Part shown: positions 31,492 to 40,475 of the stretch, piece after piece
Layout: every line of letters begins with the position of its first letter
How positions within the stretch are numbered: the stretch's first letter is position 1
Assembly (NCBI RefSeq): GCF_000423205.1
Contig: NZ_AUHN01000004.1
Span: 372,001-436,000 of the forward strand
DNA length: 64,000 bases
Source: Jonesia quinghaiensis DSM 15701
GTDB lineage: Bacteria > Actinomycetota > Actinomycetes > Actinomycetales > Cellulomonadaceae
Direction of reading: 5' to 3'
Translations under genes and position numbers: made by a program
Notes under the pieces: model-generated
What the model was told of the DNA's origin: nothing
The model's input: the letters and a program-made list of their open reading frames with translations, nothing else
The model's database searches: none

Positions 31492-32664
31492 ATGTCTGTC
31501 ATCGAAGACCAACGCTCCGTGCGCCGCCTGCATCACGACGCCGGTGAACGCCCCATGATCACCATCTGGGAGGCAACCCGGGCTTGTGCCCTGGTCTGCC
31601 AACACTGCCGCGCGGATGCCCAACACCACCGGAACCCCCGAGAATTAACCACCGAGCAAGGCAAAGCGCTTCTTGATGACATCGCCGGGTTCGGTAAACC
31701 ATTCCCCATTGTCGTTATGACAGGCGGGGACCCATTTGAGCGCCCTGACCTGGAAGAACTTGTCACCTATGGGCACAACAAAGGCCTGCACATGGCGTTG
31801 TCGCCGTCAGTGACACCGCGCATGACTCCGGAGCGGCTTCGCGCCCTGCGTGCGGCAGGGGCATCGGCAATGTCGTTGTCTCTTGACGGCTGCCACCCCG
31901 AAACCCACGACTCATTCCGGGGTGTGCCCGGTGTTTTTGATAAAACTCTCCAAGCGGCACGGTGGGTGCGCGACGCCGGGTTCCGTCTACAAATCAACTC
32001 CACGGTCACCCGCGCGACCGTGCACGAACTGCCTCAACTCCTTGAGCTCATGGTGGACCTCAACGCATCCCTGTGGAGCGTGTTTTTCCTCGTCCCGACC
32101 GGGCGCGGGCAAGCACTGCAAGCCCTGACACCTGAAGAAGTCGAAGATGTTTTGCACTGGTTGCACGACGTGTCAGACATTATCGCGGTGAAAACCACCG
32201 AAGCACCGCACTACCGCCGCGTCGTTATCCAACGCACCCAAAACCCGGCCGCAGGTCAAAGCGAACGCGGGGAACTGTACCGTGAACTGACCGCCGCCGT
32301 GGCGCCGTTGCGTGAGGCGCGCATCGGCGCTGGTGCTTTACGCAGACCCCGCCCACCGATCGAGATCAACTCTGGGCGCGGGTTTGCGTTCATTGACCAT
32401 GTTGGCGACGTTTACCCGTCAGGGTTCCTGCCCCACAAGTGCGGCAACGTGAAAGAGCAGTCGTTCCGGGAGATTTACCGGACCTCCCCGTTGCTTGCGT
32501 CGTTGCGCGACCCTGACGGTTTTCATGGCAAGTGCGGGCGCTGCGAATTCCATGACCTGTGCGGGGGTTCGCGGTCCCACGCTTTCGCCGTGACCGGTGA
32601 CCTGCTGGCGTCAGACCCAACGTGCGTGTACCAACCCGGCGACGCTCCGGTCGCTAGGGAGTAA
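31492..32664 (+). CDS. Radical SAM/SPASM enzyme (TIGR04053-like)
   Basis: A 390-residue enzyme. CX3CX2C at Cys32, Cys36 and Cys39 (ACALVCQHC) binds the SAM-cleaving iron-sulfur cluster. The TGGDP motif and SLDG follow. The C-terminal SPASM part has at least five cysteines (HKCGN, GKCGRC, LCGG, TCVY) for extra clusters. KTTEAPHYRR is typical of the TIGR04053 group, related to heme-d1/AhbD-like and peptide-modifying enzymes. AAGGAAAG lies nine bases before the ATG. No short precursor peptide is evident beside it. Substrate unknown. Confidence 0.85.
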   Translation: MSVIEDQRSVRRLHHDAGERPMITIWEATRACALVCQHCRADAQHHRNPRELTTEQGKALLDDIAGFGKPFPIVVMTGGDPFERPDLEELVTYGHNKGLHMALSPSVTPRMTPERLRALRAAGASAMSLSLDGCHPETHDSFRGVPGVFDKTLQAARWVRDAGFRLQINSTVTRATVHELPQLLELMVDLNASLWSVFFLVPTGRGQALQALTPEEVEDVLHWLHDVSDIIAVKTTEAPHYRRVVIQRTQNPAAGQSERGELYRELTAAVAPLREARIGAGALRRPRPPIEINSGRGFAFIDHVGDVYPSGFLPHKCGNVKEQSFREIYRTSPLLASLRDPDGFHGKCGRCEFHDLCGGSRSHAFAVTGDLLASDPTCVYQPGDAPVARE

Positions 32665-32720
32665 GCACCAGCCCTGCCACTAAACCGGCCAGTGTCGGGG
32701 GTGTGTGGTGTGATGGCATC

Positions 32721-33842
32721 ATGCCTTTCGCTGATGAACTGTTGGGCCGGGAAGCCGCCGCAACTCTGGTTGATGTCCTCGCTACTGTTGCGCCTGAACG
32801 GGACCTTGCCGCAGTGCGGGCTGCCGCCGATGCGCTCGACGGGTTGGCGTTGCGTGAACGCTCTGACCTGCTGCGCGATGCGCTGCTCACGACTTTCCCA
32901 GACAGTTACCGCGACCTGGCAACGGTTGCTCGTGCAGCCCACGCCCACACGGATGCGTTCGCGGGGTGGCTGATATGGCCGGTGACGTCGGCGGTTGCGG
33001 TGCGGGCGGTGGATGACGGCTCGCCCCAAGTGTTTGATGATGCGATGGATGTTCTTGCTGTCCTCACGGGCCGTTTGACGTCGGAATTCGCTATCAGGAC
33101 GCTCCTGTTGCGTGACTGGGAGCGCGCGATGGGCATCGTGCAGGGTTGGGTGTCATCCCAGGATCATCATGTTCGGCGGCTTGCTAGCGAGGGTACCCGC
33201 CCTTTCTTGCCGTGGGGTGTTCGGGTTCCGCAACTCATGGTGCAACCAGAGGCGACGCTACCTGTGCTGGATGCCCTGTACCGCGATGAGAGCGACTACG
33301 TGCGCACATCTGTAGCGAACCACCTCAATGACCTCAGCCGCAACAACCCTGACCTTGTGGTTTCCACGGTTCGGCGCTGGTTGGCGGACCCCGCACCGAC
33401 GACCGATGCGGTAGTGCGGCGTGCGTTGCGCACGCTCGTGAAGCGCGGCGACCCTGCGGCGCTGGACGTTTTGGGGTTTTCAACGTCCGCGACCATAGAG
33501 ATTAGTGGGCCTGTTGTGGGGGCCGCACACGTCGCCATTGGGGAGAGTTTGCCGTTCGCAGGGCACGTGAAAAATATTGGCACTGAGCCTGCGAACGTTC
33601 TTGTTGATTACGTGGTTTACCACCACAAAGCTAACGGTACCCAGACCTCAAAGACCTTTAAACTCACCAGCCGAACACTGGCACCTGGTGAGGTACTACA
33701 ACTGTCCCGGTCCCATTCGTTGAAACTCATCACAACCCGCCGGTACCACCCAGGGCCACACGCCATCGCTCTTCAAGTCAACGGGGTAGCGACAGAACCT
33801 GTTCCGTTTATGCTGCTCCCGGCAGGGGAGACAACTTTGTAA
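32721..33842 (+). CDS. AlkC-like DNA alkylation repair protein (HEAT plus Ig-like domain)
   Basis: A 373-residue soluble protein. The start MPFADELLG, the helical repeats from about 20 to 260 (with HHVRRLASEGTRPFLPWG and DYVRTSVANHLNDLSRNNPDLV), and the C-terminal beta domain (IEISGPVVGAAHVAIGESLPF.GHVKN) match the AlkC subfamily with an Ig-like end. Such glycosylases remove 3-methyladenine and related bases. The ATG at 32721 is used; an in-frame TTG/GTG region upstream is not family-like. It follows the radical SAM gene by 56 bases and could be co-transcribed. Confidence 0.8.
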   Translation: MPFADELLGREAAATLVDVLATVAPERDLAAVRAAADALDGLALRERSDLLRDALLTTFPDSYRDLATVARAAHAHTDAFAGWLIWPVTSAVAVRAVDDGSPQVFDDAMDVLAVLTGRLTSEFAIRTLLLRDWERAMGIVQGWVSSQDHHVRRLASEGTRPFLPWGVRVPQLMVQPEATLPVLDALYRDESDYVRTSVANHLNDLSRNNPDLVVSTVRRWLADPAPTTDAVVRRALRTLVKRGDPAALDVLGFSTSATIEISGPVVGAAHVAIGESLPFAGHVKNIGTEPANVLVDYVVYHHKANGTQTSKTFKLTSRTLAPGEVLQLSRSHSLKLITTRRYHPGPHAIALQVNGVATEPVPFMLLPAGETTL

Positions 33843-33851
33843 ACGGTTGGG

Positions 33852-34238
33852 TCAGCGCCCAACAAGGTGAACGGGAACACCAAACCCGTTGCTTTGGGTC
33901 AGGAGTTCGTCTACGGCGTCAAGCTCAGCGTCAGTTGCGTAAGAAACTTGAATGAGTCCCACCTCTTGGGGGCTCATGCACGGGGTACCAACAGCCACCC
34001 GGATGCCCTGACCTTGCGCTTCAATGGTTTCCGCGAACTCCGCATGTGTCAGTAGAGCGGTTTTTACCGTCTCTACTGGGGGTAGTTCGTTGCATGGCGG
34101 GTGCGTAAAGGTTCGGGTGGCGAATGCACCATTTATGAGAGTCAGCGCAAGGACAGAAACAGCAATGACCGCAGCGGCGGTAATGATCAAAATGATCGCT
34201 GTGGGATCCGATGCACGGTTAGTGGCTCGTGGAGTCAT
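33852..34238 (-). CDS. Hypothetical single-pass membrane protein
   Basis: A 128-residue protein: a short cytoplasmic N-terminus, one helix (about 14-36) and an extracellular domain of about 90 residues with two cysteines (HPPCNELPP and VGTPCMSPQE) that may form a disulfide. No family recognised. It is convergent with the AlkC-like gene, nine bases apart. Confidence 0.5.
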   Translation of the reverse strand: MTPRATNRASDPTAIILIITAAAVIAVSVLALTLINGAFATRTFTHPPCNELPPVETVKTALLTHAEFAETIEAQGQGIRVAVGTPCMSPQEVGLIQVSYATDAELDAVDELLTQSNGFGVPVHLVGR

Positions 34239-34417
34239 AACAGGCGAACCCTTTCACACAATGACGCGGGCGGAACGTGCGCTTCACCCGAATGTTTCTG
34301 ATACCGAACGGACTGCTGACTTATCTGACTCTATGGATTTTCACAGACAGCGACATCAACCCTCAGGTGGATAATTACTATCCACAGGATGATTTCACTC
34401 AGGGGTTTCCCTGACCC

Positions 34418-36040
34418 TCAGACCTCATCTCGTTGCTCAGCCAACGCAACAATGCGGTTCTGCATCCCTGAGAAAACCAATCCATGGAACGGATACACAG
34501 CCCACCAGTACAAACGCCCAGACAACCCGCGTGGGAAAAACACTGCCCGCTGGGAGTACCGCGACCCGTCACCGTGGGGCTCGCATCGCATCTCTAACCA
34601 GGCGTACCCAGGCACCTTCATTTCGGCGCGTAACCGCAGCAACCTGCCCTCATCGAGGGCTTCAACGCGCCAAAAATCGATAGCGTCTCCCACCCCCACC
34701 GTGGAACTACTACGCCGCCCCCGCGCCAAGCCAACGCCACCCACCAGTTTGTCGATCCACCCACGGATCGCCCACAAAACAGGTGTGGAATACCAACCGT
34801 TTTCGCCACCAATCCCAATGACCACACGCCACAACGCGTCCACCGGTGCACTGGAATCCTTCACTCGCTCGTCGGTGTAGGCGGTGCGCCCAGCCCACTC
34901 AGGGTCGCTGGGTAACGGATCAGACGGCGCTTGCGCAATATTCGCATCGCGCCAACTTGTTTCCACCTGATCAAGGTCCATGCGCCCCAGCGCGAATTGC
35001 ACCGATTCCCGGTACGGCATGAGACCCTCCGCGGGCAGCGGAATCACCTCGTCAATGTCATGGTTTTGCATGACACAGTCATGTTGCAACGACTCCACCA
35101 GAGGGCGGGCAATCTGCCGTGGCACTGGGGTGACCAAGTTGACCCAGTGCGATGCGAGGCGCGGAGTGAGCACAGGCAACGCCGCGATACGGCGGCGCGG
35201 CAGCCCAGCTTCCGCCGCGTAACCGTTCATCATCTCCGAATACCGCAGCACATCGGGCCCACCAATGTCATACGCCCGGTTCACCGTGCCAGGGATGCGC
35301 GCCGCCCCCAACAGGTAATACAGGACATCCCGCACAGCAATGGGCTGAATACGATTCAACACCCACCGCGGGGCAGGCATCACGGGGAGAACCTCCGTGA
35401 GGTGGCGGACCATCTCAAACGACGCGGACCCTGACCCAATTACCACACCTGCTTGCAACACAACTGTTGGCACGTGTGACGCCAATAGAATGTCACCAAC
35501 TTCCTGGCGCGAAGCCAGGTGGCGGGACAAGTCGTGCGCATCGGGGTGTAGACCACCGAGATACACGATGCGCGATACCCCCGCTGCAGCCGCCGACCGT
35601 CCCAGCACATGCGCAATCGCCCGGTCGCGTTGCGCAAAGTCTGTGCCACCCGACATGGAGTGCACCAAATGGTAAATCACATCAACATCACGGGTCGCCA
35701 TATTCATGGCGTGGGTATCTGAAGCGTCCCCCTCCATCACATCCAAATTCGGATGCGCACCCCACGTAAACGTTTGAATACGGTCCGGGGTGCGGGCCAG
35801 GACCCGCACCAAGTAGCCCGCGTTCAATAAACGCGGCACTAAACGCCCACCCAAGTAACCAGTGGCACCCAGCACCAACACGCGTGGCGGTGTCCCATCT
35901 TCATGGGGTTGTGCGCGCAACTCTGGCTCTTCCCCCGTGGGGGCAGTCAGGTCAACTGGTGGGTGAACTGGATCATCGTTAGGGGTTGTGAGGTCATCGT
36001 GCGCTTCGGCGTCGTTGGGGGCGTTGGCGGGCTGGTTCAT
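34418..36040 (-). CDS. NAD(P)-binding SDR protein with C-terminal DUF2867
   Basis: A 540-residue protein. After an acidic, Pro-rich N-terminal stretch (1-50), a Rossmann fold begins with VLVLGATGYLGGRLVPRL (nucleotide loop GATGYLG). The catalytic pattern is atypical, as in the NmrA/complex I-subunit-like group. The last 170 residues form a DUF2867 domain (DAIDFWRVEALDEGRLLRLRAEMK.PG.AWLE). This two-domain layout is common in actinobacteria, of unknown substrate. GAGGAG five bases before the ATG at 36040 fixes the start. A long palindrome lies about 190 bases upstream. Confidence 0.85.
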   Translation of the reverse strand: MNQPANAPNDAEAHDDLTTPNDDPVHPPVDLTAPTGEEPELRAQPHEDGTPPRVLVLGATGYLGGRLVPRLLNAGYLVRVLARTPDRIQTFTWGAHPNLDVMEGDASDTHAMNMATRDVDVIYHLVHSMSGGTDFAQRDRAIAHVLGRSAAAAGVSRIVYLGGLHPDAHDLSRHLASRQEVGDILLASHVPTVVLQAGVVIGSGSASFEMVRHLTEVLPVMPAPRWVLNRIQPIAVRDVLYYLLGAARIPGTVNRAYDIGGPDVLRYSEMMNGYAAEAGLPRRRIAALPVLTPRLASHWVNLVTPVPRQIARPLVESLQHDCVMQNHDIDEVIPLPAEGLMPYRESVQFALGRMDLDQVETSWRDANIAQAPSDPLPSDPEWAGRTAYTDERVKDSSAPVDALWRVVIGIGGENGWYSTPVLWAIRGWIDKLVGGVGLARGRRSSSTVGVGDAIDFWRVEALDEGRLLRLRAEMKVPGYAWLEMRCEPHGDGSRYSQRAVFFPRGLSGRLYWWAVYPFHGLVFSGMQNRIVALAEQRDEV

Positions 36041-36226
36041 GGTGCTCCTCAAAGGTGCGGTACGCCTCAGGGCAGCGTCTGATGCCAACTTAAGGACAAC
36101 CCGGCTAGTGCGCCACTGGAAAACAGGGCATGTGATTAATGCGAAGGTCACCGGCGCCCGCGTAGGGTCGCGATGCGGGCTGCCACCAGCGAATCACAAC
36201 CGACTAAAACTGTTACTTCATGCCCA

Positions 36227-36262
36227 CCTTAGTAACACTTTTGGCCAGAAGTGTTACTAAGG
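36227..36262. repeat. 36-nt near-perfect palindrome
   Basis: CCTTAGTAACACTT pairs with AAGTGTTACTAAGG; after a T/G mismatch, the centre TGGCCA is also palindromic. It lies in the 284-bp spacer between the ABC transporter end and the SDR gene start. It could be a repressor operator for the SDR gene or the end of the ABC transcript. No U-run follows. Confidence 0.8.
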
Positions 36263-36324
36263 CGGTGCGATATGCCCGCTTATGCACCTTTCAAAGCCAC
36301 CCCCAGGACTAGAGCGGCTCTCAA

Positions 36325-37026
36325 TCACACAGCGGCCGGCTCGGATACCCGCCCATCAACAATGGTGATGACGTCGTCAAAAACGTTGCGGTGAACAAGA
36401 TCGTGCGTGACCAACAAGGTGGCAGTGTTGCGTTCACGGGTGAGGCGGGCAATGAGCCCCATGACTTCCGCCCCGCTTTCTTGGTCGAGAGCACTGGTGG
36501 GCTCATCAACGAGAAGTACTTCAGGTTCATGAATAAGCGCCCGGGCAATAGAGACGCGTTGGCGTTGCCCCCCTGAGAGTTGATGTGGGCGTTTATTGGC
36601 GTGGGCGGAGAGACCCACAGCGTCGAGCAGTTCGTTGACTCGCGCATCGATCTTTGCTCGTTTGGTGCGGCCGGTGCCACCACCGAGCCGCCCCATGATT
36701 TGTAGTTGTTCCCGTGCGGTTAAGGCCGGTATCAGATTCGACTGTTGAAACACGATGCCGATGCGTTCGCGCCTCAGCGCAGTTGCGTCTTTCTTTGACA
36801 GTTGTGCGGCGTCAATCGTGTCAGTTCCGTTGCCGATGAGTATTCCGCCCGCATCGGGGCGGATCAGGGTCGCTGCCACAGCAAGGATGCTCGACTTTCC
36901 CGAGCCGGATGGGCCAGTGATACCGGTGACCGTTCCGTTCTCGCCGTGGATGGTGACGTTGTTGACCGCGGTAATGCGGTGCTCTCCGTCGGGGAAAGTC
37001 AGGGTGATGTTTTGTAGTGTGATCAT
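36325..37026 (-). CDS. ABC transporter ATP-binding protein (MacB/LolD/DevA type)
   Basis: A 233-residue ATPase. Walker A GPSGSGKSS (38-46), Q-loop VFQQSNLIP, signature LSGGQRQRVSIARAL and Walker B VLLVDEPTSALD are intact. The start of its gene overlaps the stop of the permease gene as ATGA, so the two are made together. It faces the two-component system at 38.3 kb, about 1.2 kb from it. Confidence 0.92.
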   Translation of the reverse strand: MITLQNITLTFPDGEHRITAVNNVTIHGENGTVTGITGPSGSGKSSILAVAATLIRPDAGGILIGNGTDTIDAAQLSKKDATALRRERIGIVFQQSNLIPALTAREQLQIMGRLGGGTGRTKRAKIDARVNELLDAVGLSAHANKRPHQLSGGQRQRVSIARALIHEPEVLLVDEPTSALDQESGAEVMGLIARLTRERNTATLLVTHDLVHRNVFDDVITIVDGRVSEPAAV

Positions 37027-38114
37027 CGGTTGCTCCCGAGTGCAGTGAGTGGGTCGGCGTGGGTGACGGAACGTAATGCGAACACTGCGCCCATGAGGCC
37101 CAGCACAACCATGACGGCCGCAGGGGCGAGTGTCGTCAGTGGGCTAACAACGAACGGCAATGCTTGGCCGGCGAGAGCCCCCAGCCCGAGGACCGCAACG
37201 AGCCCAACAGCGATTCCAAAAACAAGCACGATCAGTGCTTGCCCAAGCGAGTCGCGCATGAGCGCCCCGTTTGTGCTTCCAAGGGCTTTCAGTACGGCGA
37301 TATCACCGGCCCTTTGCATGGTCCACACGGTGAAAAACGCTCCGACAACAAGAGCGGAAATACCAAACAGCATCGCGATCATGAGTGCTAGCGAACCAAT
37401 CTCGGACTGGAATGCTTCGAGAGCGGTGAGGCTGGACAGCGTTGTTTGTGCGATGGTGCCGGTTTGGGCACTGATTGCCTCGTAGTCGGCTGGTCCGCTC
37501 ACGGCAAGCACGGTCGGGTCACCGGAGCCACCAACGCGAATGCTGGATTCGCTCCAGGCTTGTGAGGTCATGGTGATGACGGGGGTATGGCTGTACCAGA
37601 GGTCATCCCCGATTGCGTGCACGGTGAAGGTTGTGCCGGTGATGGCGATGCTGTCACCAACTTGGACGTTGAGGTCCTCCGCAGCACCTTGGGACAGGCC
37701 AACCTCGTCATCGTTTTCGGGTGTGAGTTCAAACAGGGTGTTTGACGCAGCGACCTGCGCACCCTGTGGCAACCCAAATAGTGCAACCCCCGCGGGCTCG
37801 TCAACGCCACTGACGGTGGCGCGGGACTGGATGATTCCAATAGGGGTGACAGACTCTATCCCCTGCGCTTGTTCCCATGCTTGCACAACATTTTTATCAA
37901 GTGTGGACGTTGAAAAGCTGGGGGTGCTGTTCTCTGATTGTTGGAGAACTAAACGGTCTCCCGGTAGTTGGAGAACTGAGGAGATATTTTGATATGCCAA
38001 TCCGCCGGTTAATCCCGCTAAGAAACCAACAAGTAGCGTTATCAGGGCAACCACACCCCCGATGAGCACAAACCGACCCCGGGCGAACCGTAACTCTCTC
38101 CACGCGATAAACAC
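37023..38114 (-). CDS. FtsX-like (DevC-type) ABC transporter permease
   Basis: A 363-residue protein. One N-terminal helix (VLIGGVVALITLLVGFLAG), a MacB-like periplasmic core domain of about 190 residues, then three C-terminal helices in an FtsX domain (AFFTVWTMQRAGDIAVLKALGST). These pumps use mechanical coupling to move lipids or peptides rather than import nutrients. GTG 38114 follows AAGG; the frame upstream lacks a site. Divergent from a histidine kinase, as in many envelope-stress or peptide-sensing loci. Confidence 0.88.
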   Translation of the reverse strand: MFIAWRELRFARGRFVLIGGVVALITLLVGFLAGLTGGLAYQNISSVLQLPGDRLVLQQSENSTPSFSTSTLDKNVVQAWEQAQGIESVTPIGIIQSRATVSGVDEPAGVALFGLPQGAQVAASNTLFELTPENDDEVGLSQGAAEDLNVQVGDSIAITGTTFTVHAIGDDLWYSHTPVITMTSQAWSESSIRVGGSGDPTVLAVSGPADYEAISAQTGTIAQTTLSSLTALEAFQSEIGSLALMIAMLFGISALVVGAFFTVWTMQRAGDIAVLKALGSTNGALMRDSLGQALIVLVFGIAVGLVAVLGLGALAGQALPFVVSPLTTLAPAAVMVVLGLMGAVFALRSVTHADPLTALGSNR

Positions 38115-38264
38115 TCTGGCACCTTTCCGCTTACACGCTCTGCGCAAGCTACCCTCCAACTGTCCGGCTGCAGAGGCATGCGGGGCATCGCCTATTGCAT
38201 GGGATGTGGAGTCAACAATTCGGTTGATGCCATGACCCGTGGGATCGCATAGGCTTGATGTGCC

Positions 38265-39527
38265 ATGTCACATTCGACCCTCACGCCGGTTTTTACCGGT
38301 CTTCGCATCGGCTTGAATGCCCTCATTATTGGGTTGACGGCCTTCGCTGTTGCGCGCTCCTTCATTGTGGGTTCACAGCTTTCAGAGTGGACACTGGCCG
38401 TTGGCCTCGCTTTTATGGGGGTTTATTACGCTGGTGCGTGGATTGCAAGAAACCGACCCCCTGTCACCGCAGGTCAGGGCACACCCGCACCCGCACCCGC
38501 ACCCGCACCCGCACCCGCAGGTGAGGGTGCCAGCCGGGTCAGGCATCGTCATATTTTGTGGTGGTTAACTGCACTCACACTGCTGTGGGGACTCTTTGTG
38601 CTCCTCACCCCGGATGGCGCTTACCTCGTTTTTCCGCTGTTCTTCTTGTACCTTCATGTGCTGTCTGGCTCCGCTGGCGGTGTGGCCGTTGTTGTCACCA
38701 CTGCCGGTGCAATTCTCGCGCTTGGGTTACATCATGGCTTCAGTGTCGGCGGTGTGATTGGCCCAATTATTGGTGCCGGTGTCGCTTTGTTGATTGGTTT
38801 GGCCTACCGTGCGCTCAAGCAGGAAGCCCAAGAGCGGGAACGGTTACTCACTGAACTCCTGAGAACGCGCGAGCAGCTTGCTGAGACTGAGCGAGAACAA
38901 GGTGCGTTGGCAGAGCGGGCCCGGCTAGCCCGCGATATTCATGACACTGTTGCGCAAGGGCTCTCATCAATCCAAATGTTGTTGCGCGCCGCCGAACGTG
39001 ACACACCTGAACCAGGCGCCAGTTACCTGGTTTTAGCCCGTGAAACTGCAGCCGACAGTTTGGCTGAAACACGGCAAATAATCCGTGAATTAACCCCAGC
39101 ACGCCTCGATAACGGGTTGTCGGCAGCGTTGCGCAGGCTTGGTGAGGATCAGTCGCGGCGTTCTTCGGTGCCCATTGATGTCAACGTTGAGGATCTTGAC
39201 TTGCCCATGGGCATTCAAACTGCCCTGCTGCGCATTGCCCAAGGCGCGTTGTCTAACGCTGTTCGTCACGCCGATGCTTCACGCATCGTGGTTGAGCTTG
39301 CGGGCAGTGACGATTCAGTACGTTTGGTTGTCCGCGATGATGGGTGCGGATTTGATGTGTCTGCGGCCAGTGCTGACTCTCATCACGGTGACTCGTTTGG
39401 TGTCACAGCGATGCGTGAACGGGTTGAGCAACTTGATGGCACACTCACTATCACCTCTTCCGGCGATCAAGGGACAACCGTCACCGCGTGGCTTCCAGTC
39501 AGGCAAAACTTAGGGGACCAGTCATGA
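38265..39527 (+). CDS. NarL-type sensor histidine kinase
   Basis: A 420-residue kinase. There are six or so helices in the first 180 residues, interrupted by an Ala-Pro repeat (73-85) coded by a hexanucleotide repeat. A coiled coil (185-220) leads to the HisKA_3 box ARDIHDTVAQGLSSI with the phospho-acceptor His226, then the HATPase domain (NAVRHADA, DDGCGF). No extracellular sensor domain, so it probably senses the membrane or its partner transporter. The ATG of the response regulator overlaps its TGA. Confidence 0.92.
   Translation: MSHSTLTPVFTGLRIGLNALIIGLTAFAVARSFIVGSQLSEWTLAVGLAFMGVYYAGAWIARNRPPVTAGQGTPAPAPAPAPAPAGEGASRVRHRHILWWLTALTLLWGLFVLLTPDGAYLVFPLFFLYLHVLSGSAGGVAVVVTTAGAILALGLHHGFSVGGVIGPIIGAGVALLIGLAYRALKQEAQERERLLTELLRTREQLAETEREQGALAERARLARDIHDTVAQGLSSIQMLLRAAERDTPEPGASYLVLARETAADSLAETRQIIRELTPARLDNGLSAALRRLGEDQSRRSSVPIDVNVEDLDLPMGIQTALLRIAQGALSNAVRHADASRIVVELAGSDDSVRLVVRDDGCGFDVSAASADSHHGDSFGVTAMRERVEQLDGTLTITSSGDQGTTVTAWLPVRQNLGDQS
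38483..38518 (+). repeat. Hexanucleotide repeat (ACCCGC)6 inside the kinase gene
   Basis: Six perfect units coding Pro-Ala repeats in the loop between membrane helices. Length changes keep the frame and would only change linker length. Confidence 0.95.
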
Positions 39528-40144
39528 TCCGAGTTGTGATTGCCGATGACCACCCGGTTGTTCGCACCGGGTTACGGGCGATGCTGGCTAGCGACCCTGA
39601 TCTCATGATTGTTGGTGAAGCCGCAACACCCGATGAGGCGGTCGCGCTTGCGACAGAATTATCACCGGACATTGTGCTCATGGATTTACAGTTCGGCACT
39701 GACCAAACAGGCGCCGATGCGACCCGTCGTATTCGCGCTTTGGCCAGCCCACCGGCCGTCCTGGTTCTCACGAACTACGACACGGACAACGACATCTTGA
39801 GTGCGGTGGAAGCCGGAGCGAACGGGTACCTGCTCAAAGACGCCCCACCCGAGGAACTCACCGCCGCGATTCGTGCAGCTGCAGCGGGCGAAACTGCGCT
39901 CGCCCCCGCCATTGCGGGGCGTCTACTCACCCGGTTGCGTTCCCCTCAACCCAGCCTCAGCGCCCGCGAAATCGAAGTGTTACAACGTGTCGCTGACGGC
40001 GAATCGAACAGTGAGATCGCTGCTTCGCTGTACATCAGTGACGCCACAGTGAAATCCCACTTGGTGCATATTTACACCAAGCTTGGGGTGTCATCACGAA
40101 CAGCCGCGGTCGCTGCCGCGCGTGAGGCTGGCATCTTGCGGTAG
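39524..40144 (+). CDS. NarL/LuxR-family response regulator
   Basis: A 206-residue regulator. The receiver domain has the phosphorylation site Asp54 (IVLMDLQFG), the acidic pair Asp8-Asp9 and a conserved Lys near 106 (LLKDAP). A LuxR-type HTH follows at about 145-200 (LSAREIEVLQRVADGESNSEIAASLYISDATVKSHL). It is translationally coupled to the kinase gene (ATGA). The divergent ABC pair is the most likely target. Confidence 0.93.
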   Translation: MIRVVIADDHPVVRTGLRAMLASDPDLMIVGEAATPDEAVALATELSPDIVLMDLQFGTDQTGADATRRIRALASPPAVLVLTNYDTDNDILSAVEAGANGYLLKDAPPEELTAAIRAAAAGETALAPAIAGRLLTRLRSPQPSLSAREIEVLQRVADGESNSEIAASLYISDATVKSHLVHIYTKLGVSSRTAAVAAAREAGILR

Positions 40145-40475
40145 AACTGGTGGCTTCCCGTACCGTTGACGTGCTTTGGTGACTCCACCTATCGGGTTAC
40201 CCGTGCACTTCGAGCTTGACGACCTAAGCCATCTCCCGCTGAGGTTCGCCCACTGGTGGAAGCGTTCGCAGGCGGGTTACTGCACCCTTTGCTGCCCTGT
40301 TGTGTCAACCTGCGCGCCTGGTCGGCTCAGACTGCGGTGAAGCACCTCGCGCTCTCGGGAGAAGGAGCCCTATTTCGGGGACCGCCGTAAAATCAAAGTA
40401 GACATCGACGTTTATTCTGGCCGTAGTCGTAATGAAGCATTGTCGTCCCAGTGTTACCGGAGGAGAGAGGTCCCA
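40145..40475. other. Gene-free spacer before the ApeA-like gene
   Basis: No coding frame with a ribosome-binding site is seen. CGGGT-TA-CCCG near 40190 is a minor dyad. The 3' part is more A/T-rich and probably holds the promoter of the ApeA-like gene. Confidence 0.4.

Noticed and set aside
31154-31558. 134-codon plus-strand frame before the radical SAM gene
   Set aside because: Low-complexity composition, no ribosome-binding site, crosses the terminator-like hairpin and runs into the SAM gene in another frame.
38190-38254. Long inverted repeat GCCTAT...ATAGGC before the kinase
   Set aside because: Only six-base outer arms and five-base inner arms pair; the middle does not align well.
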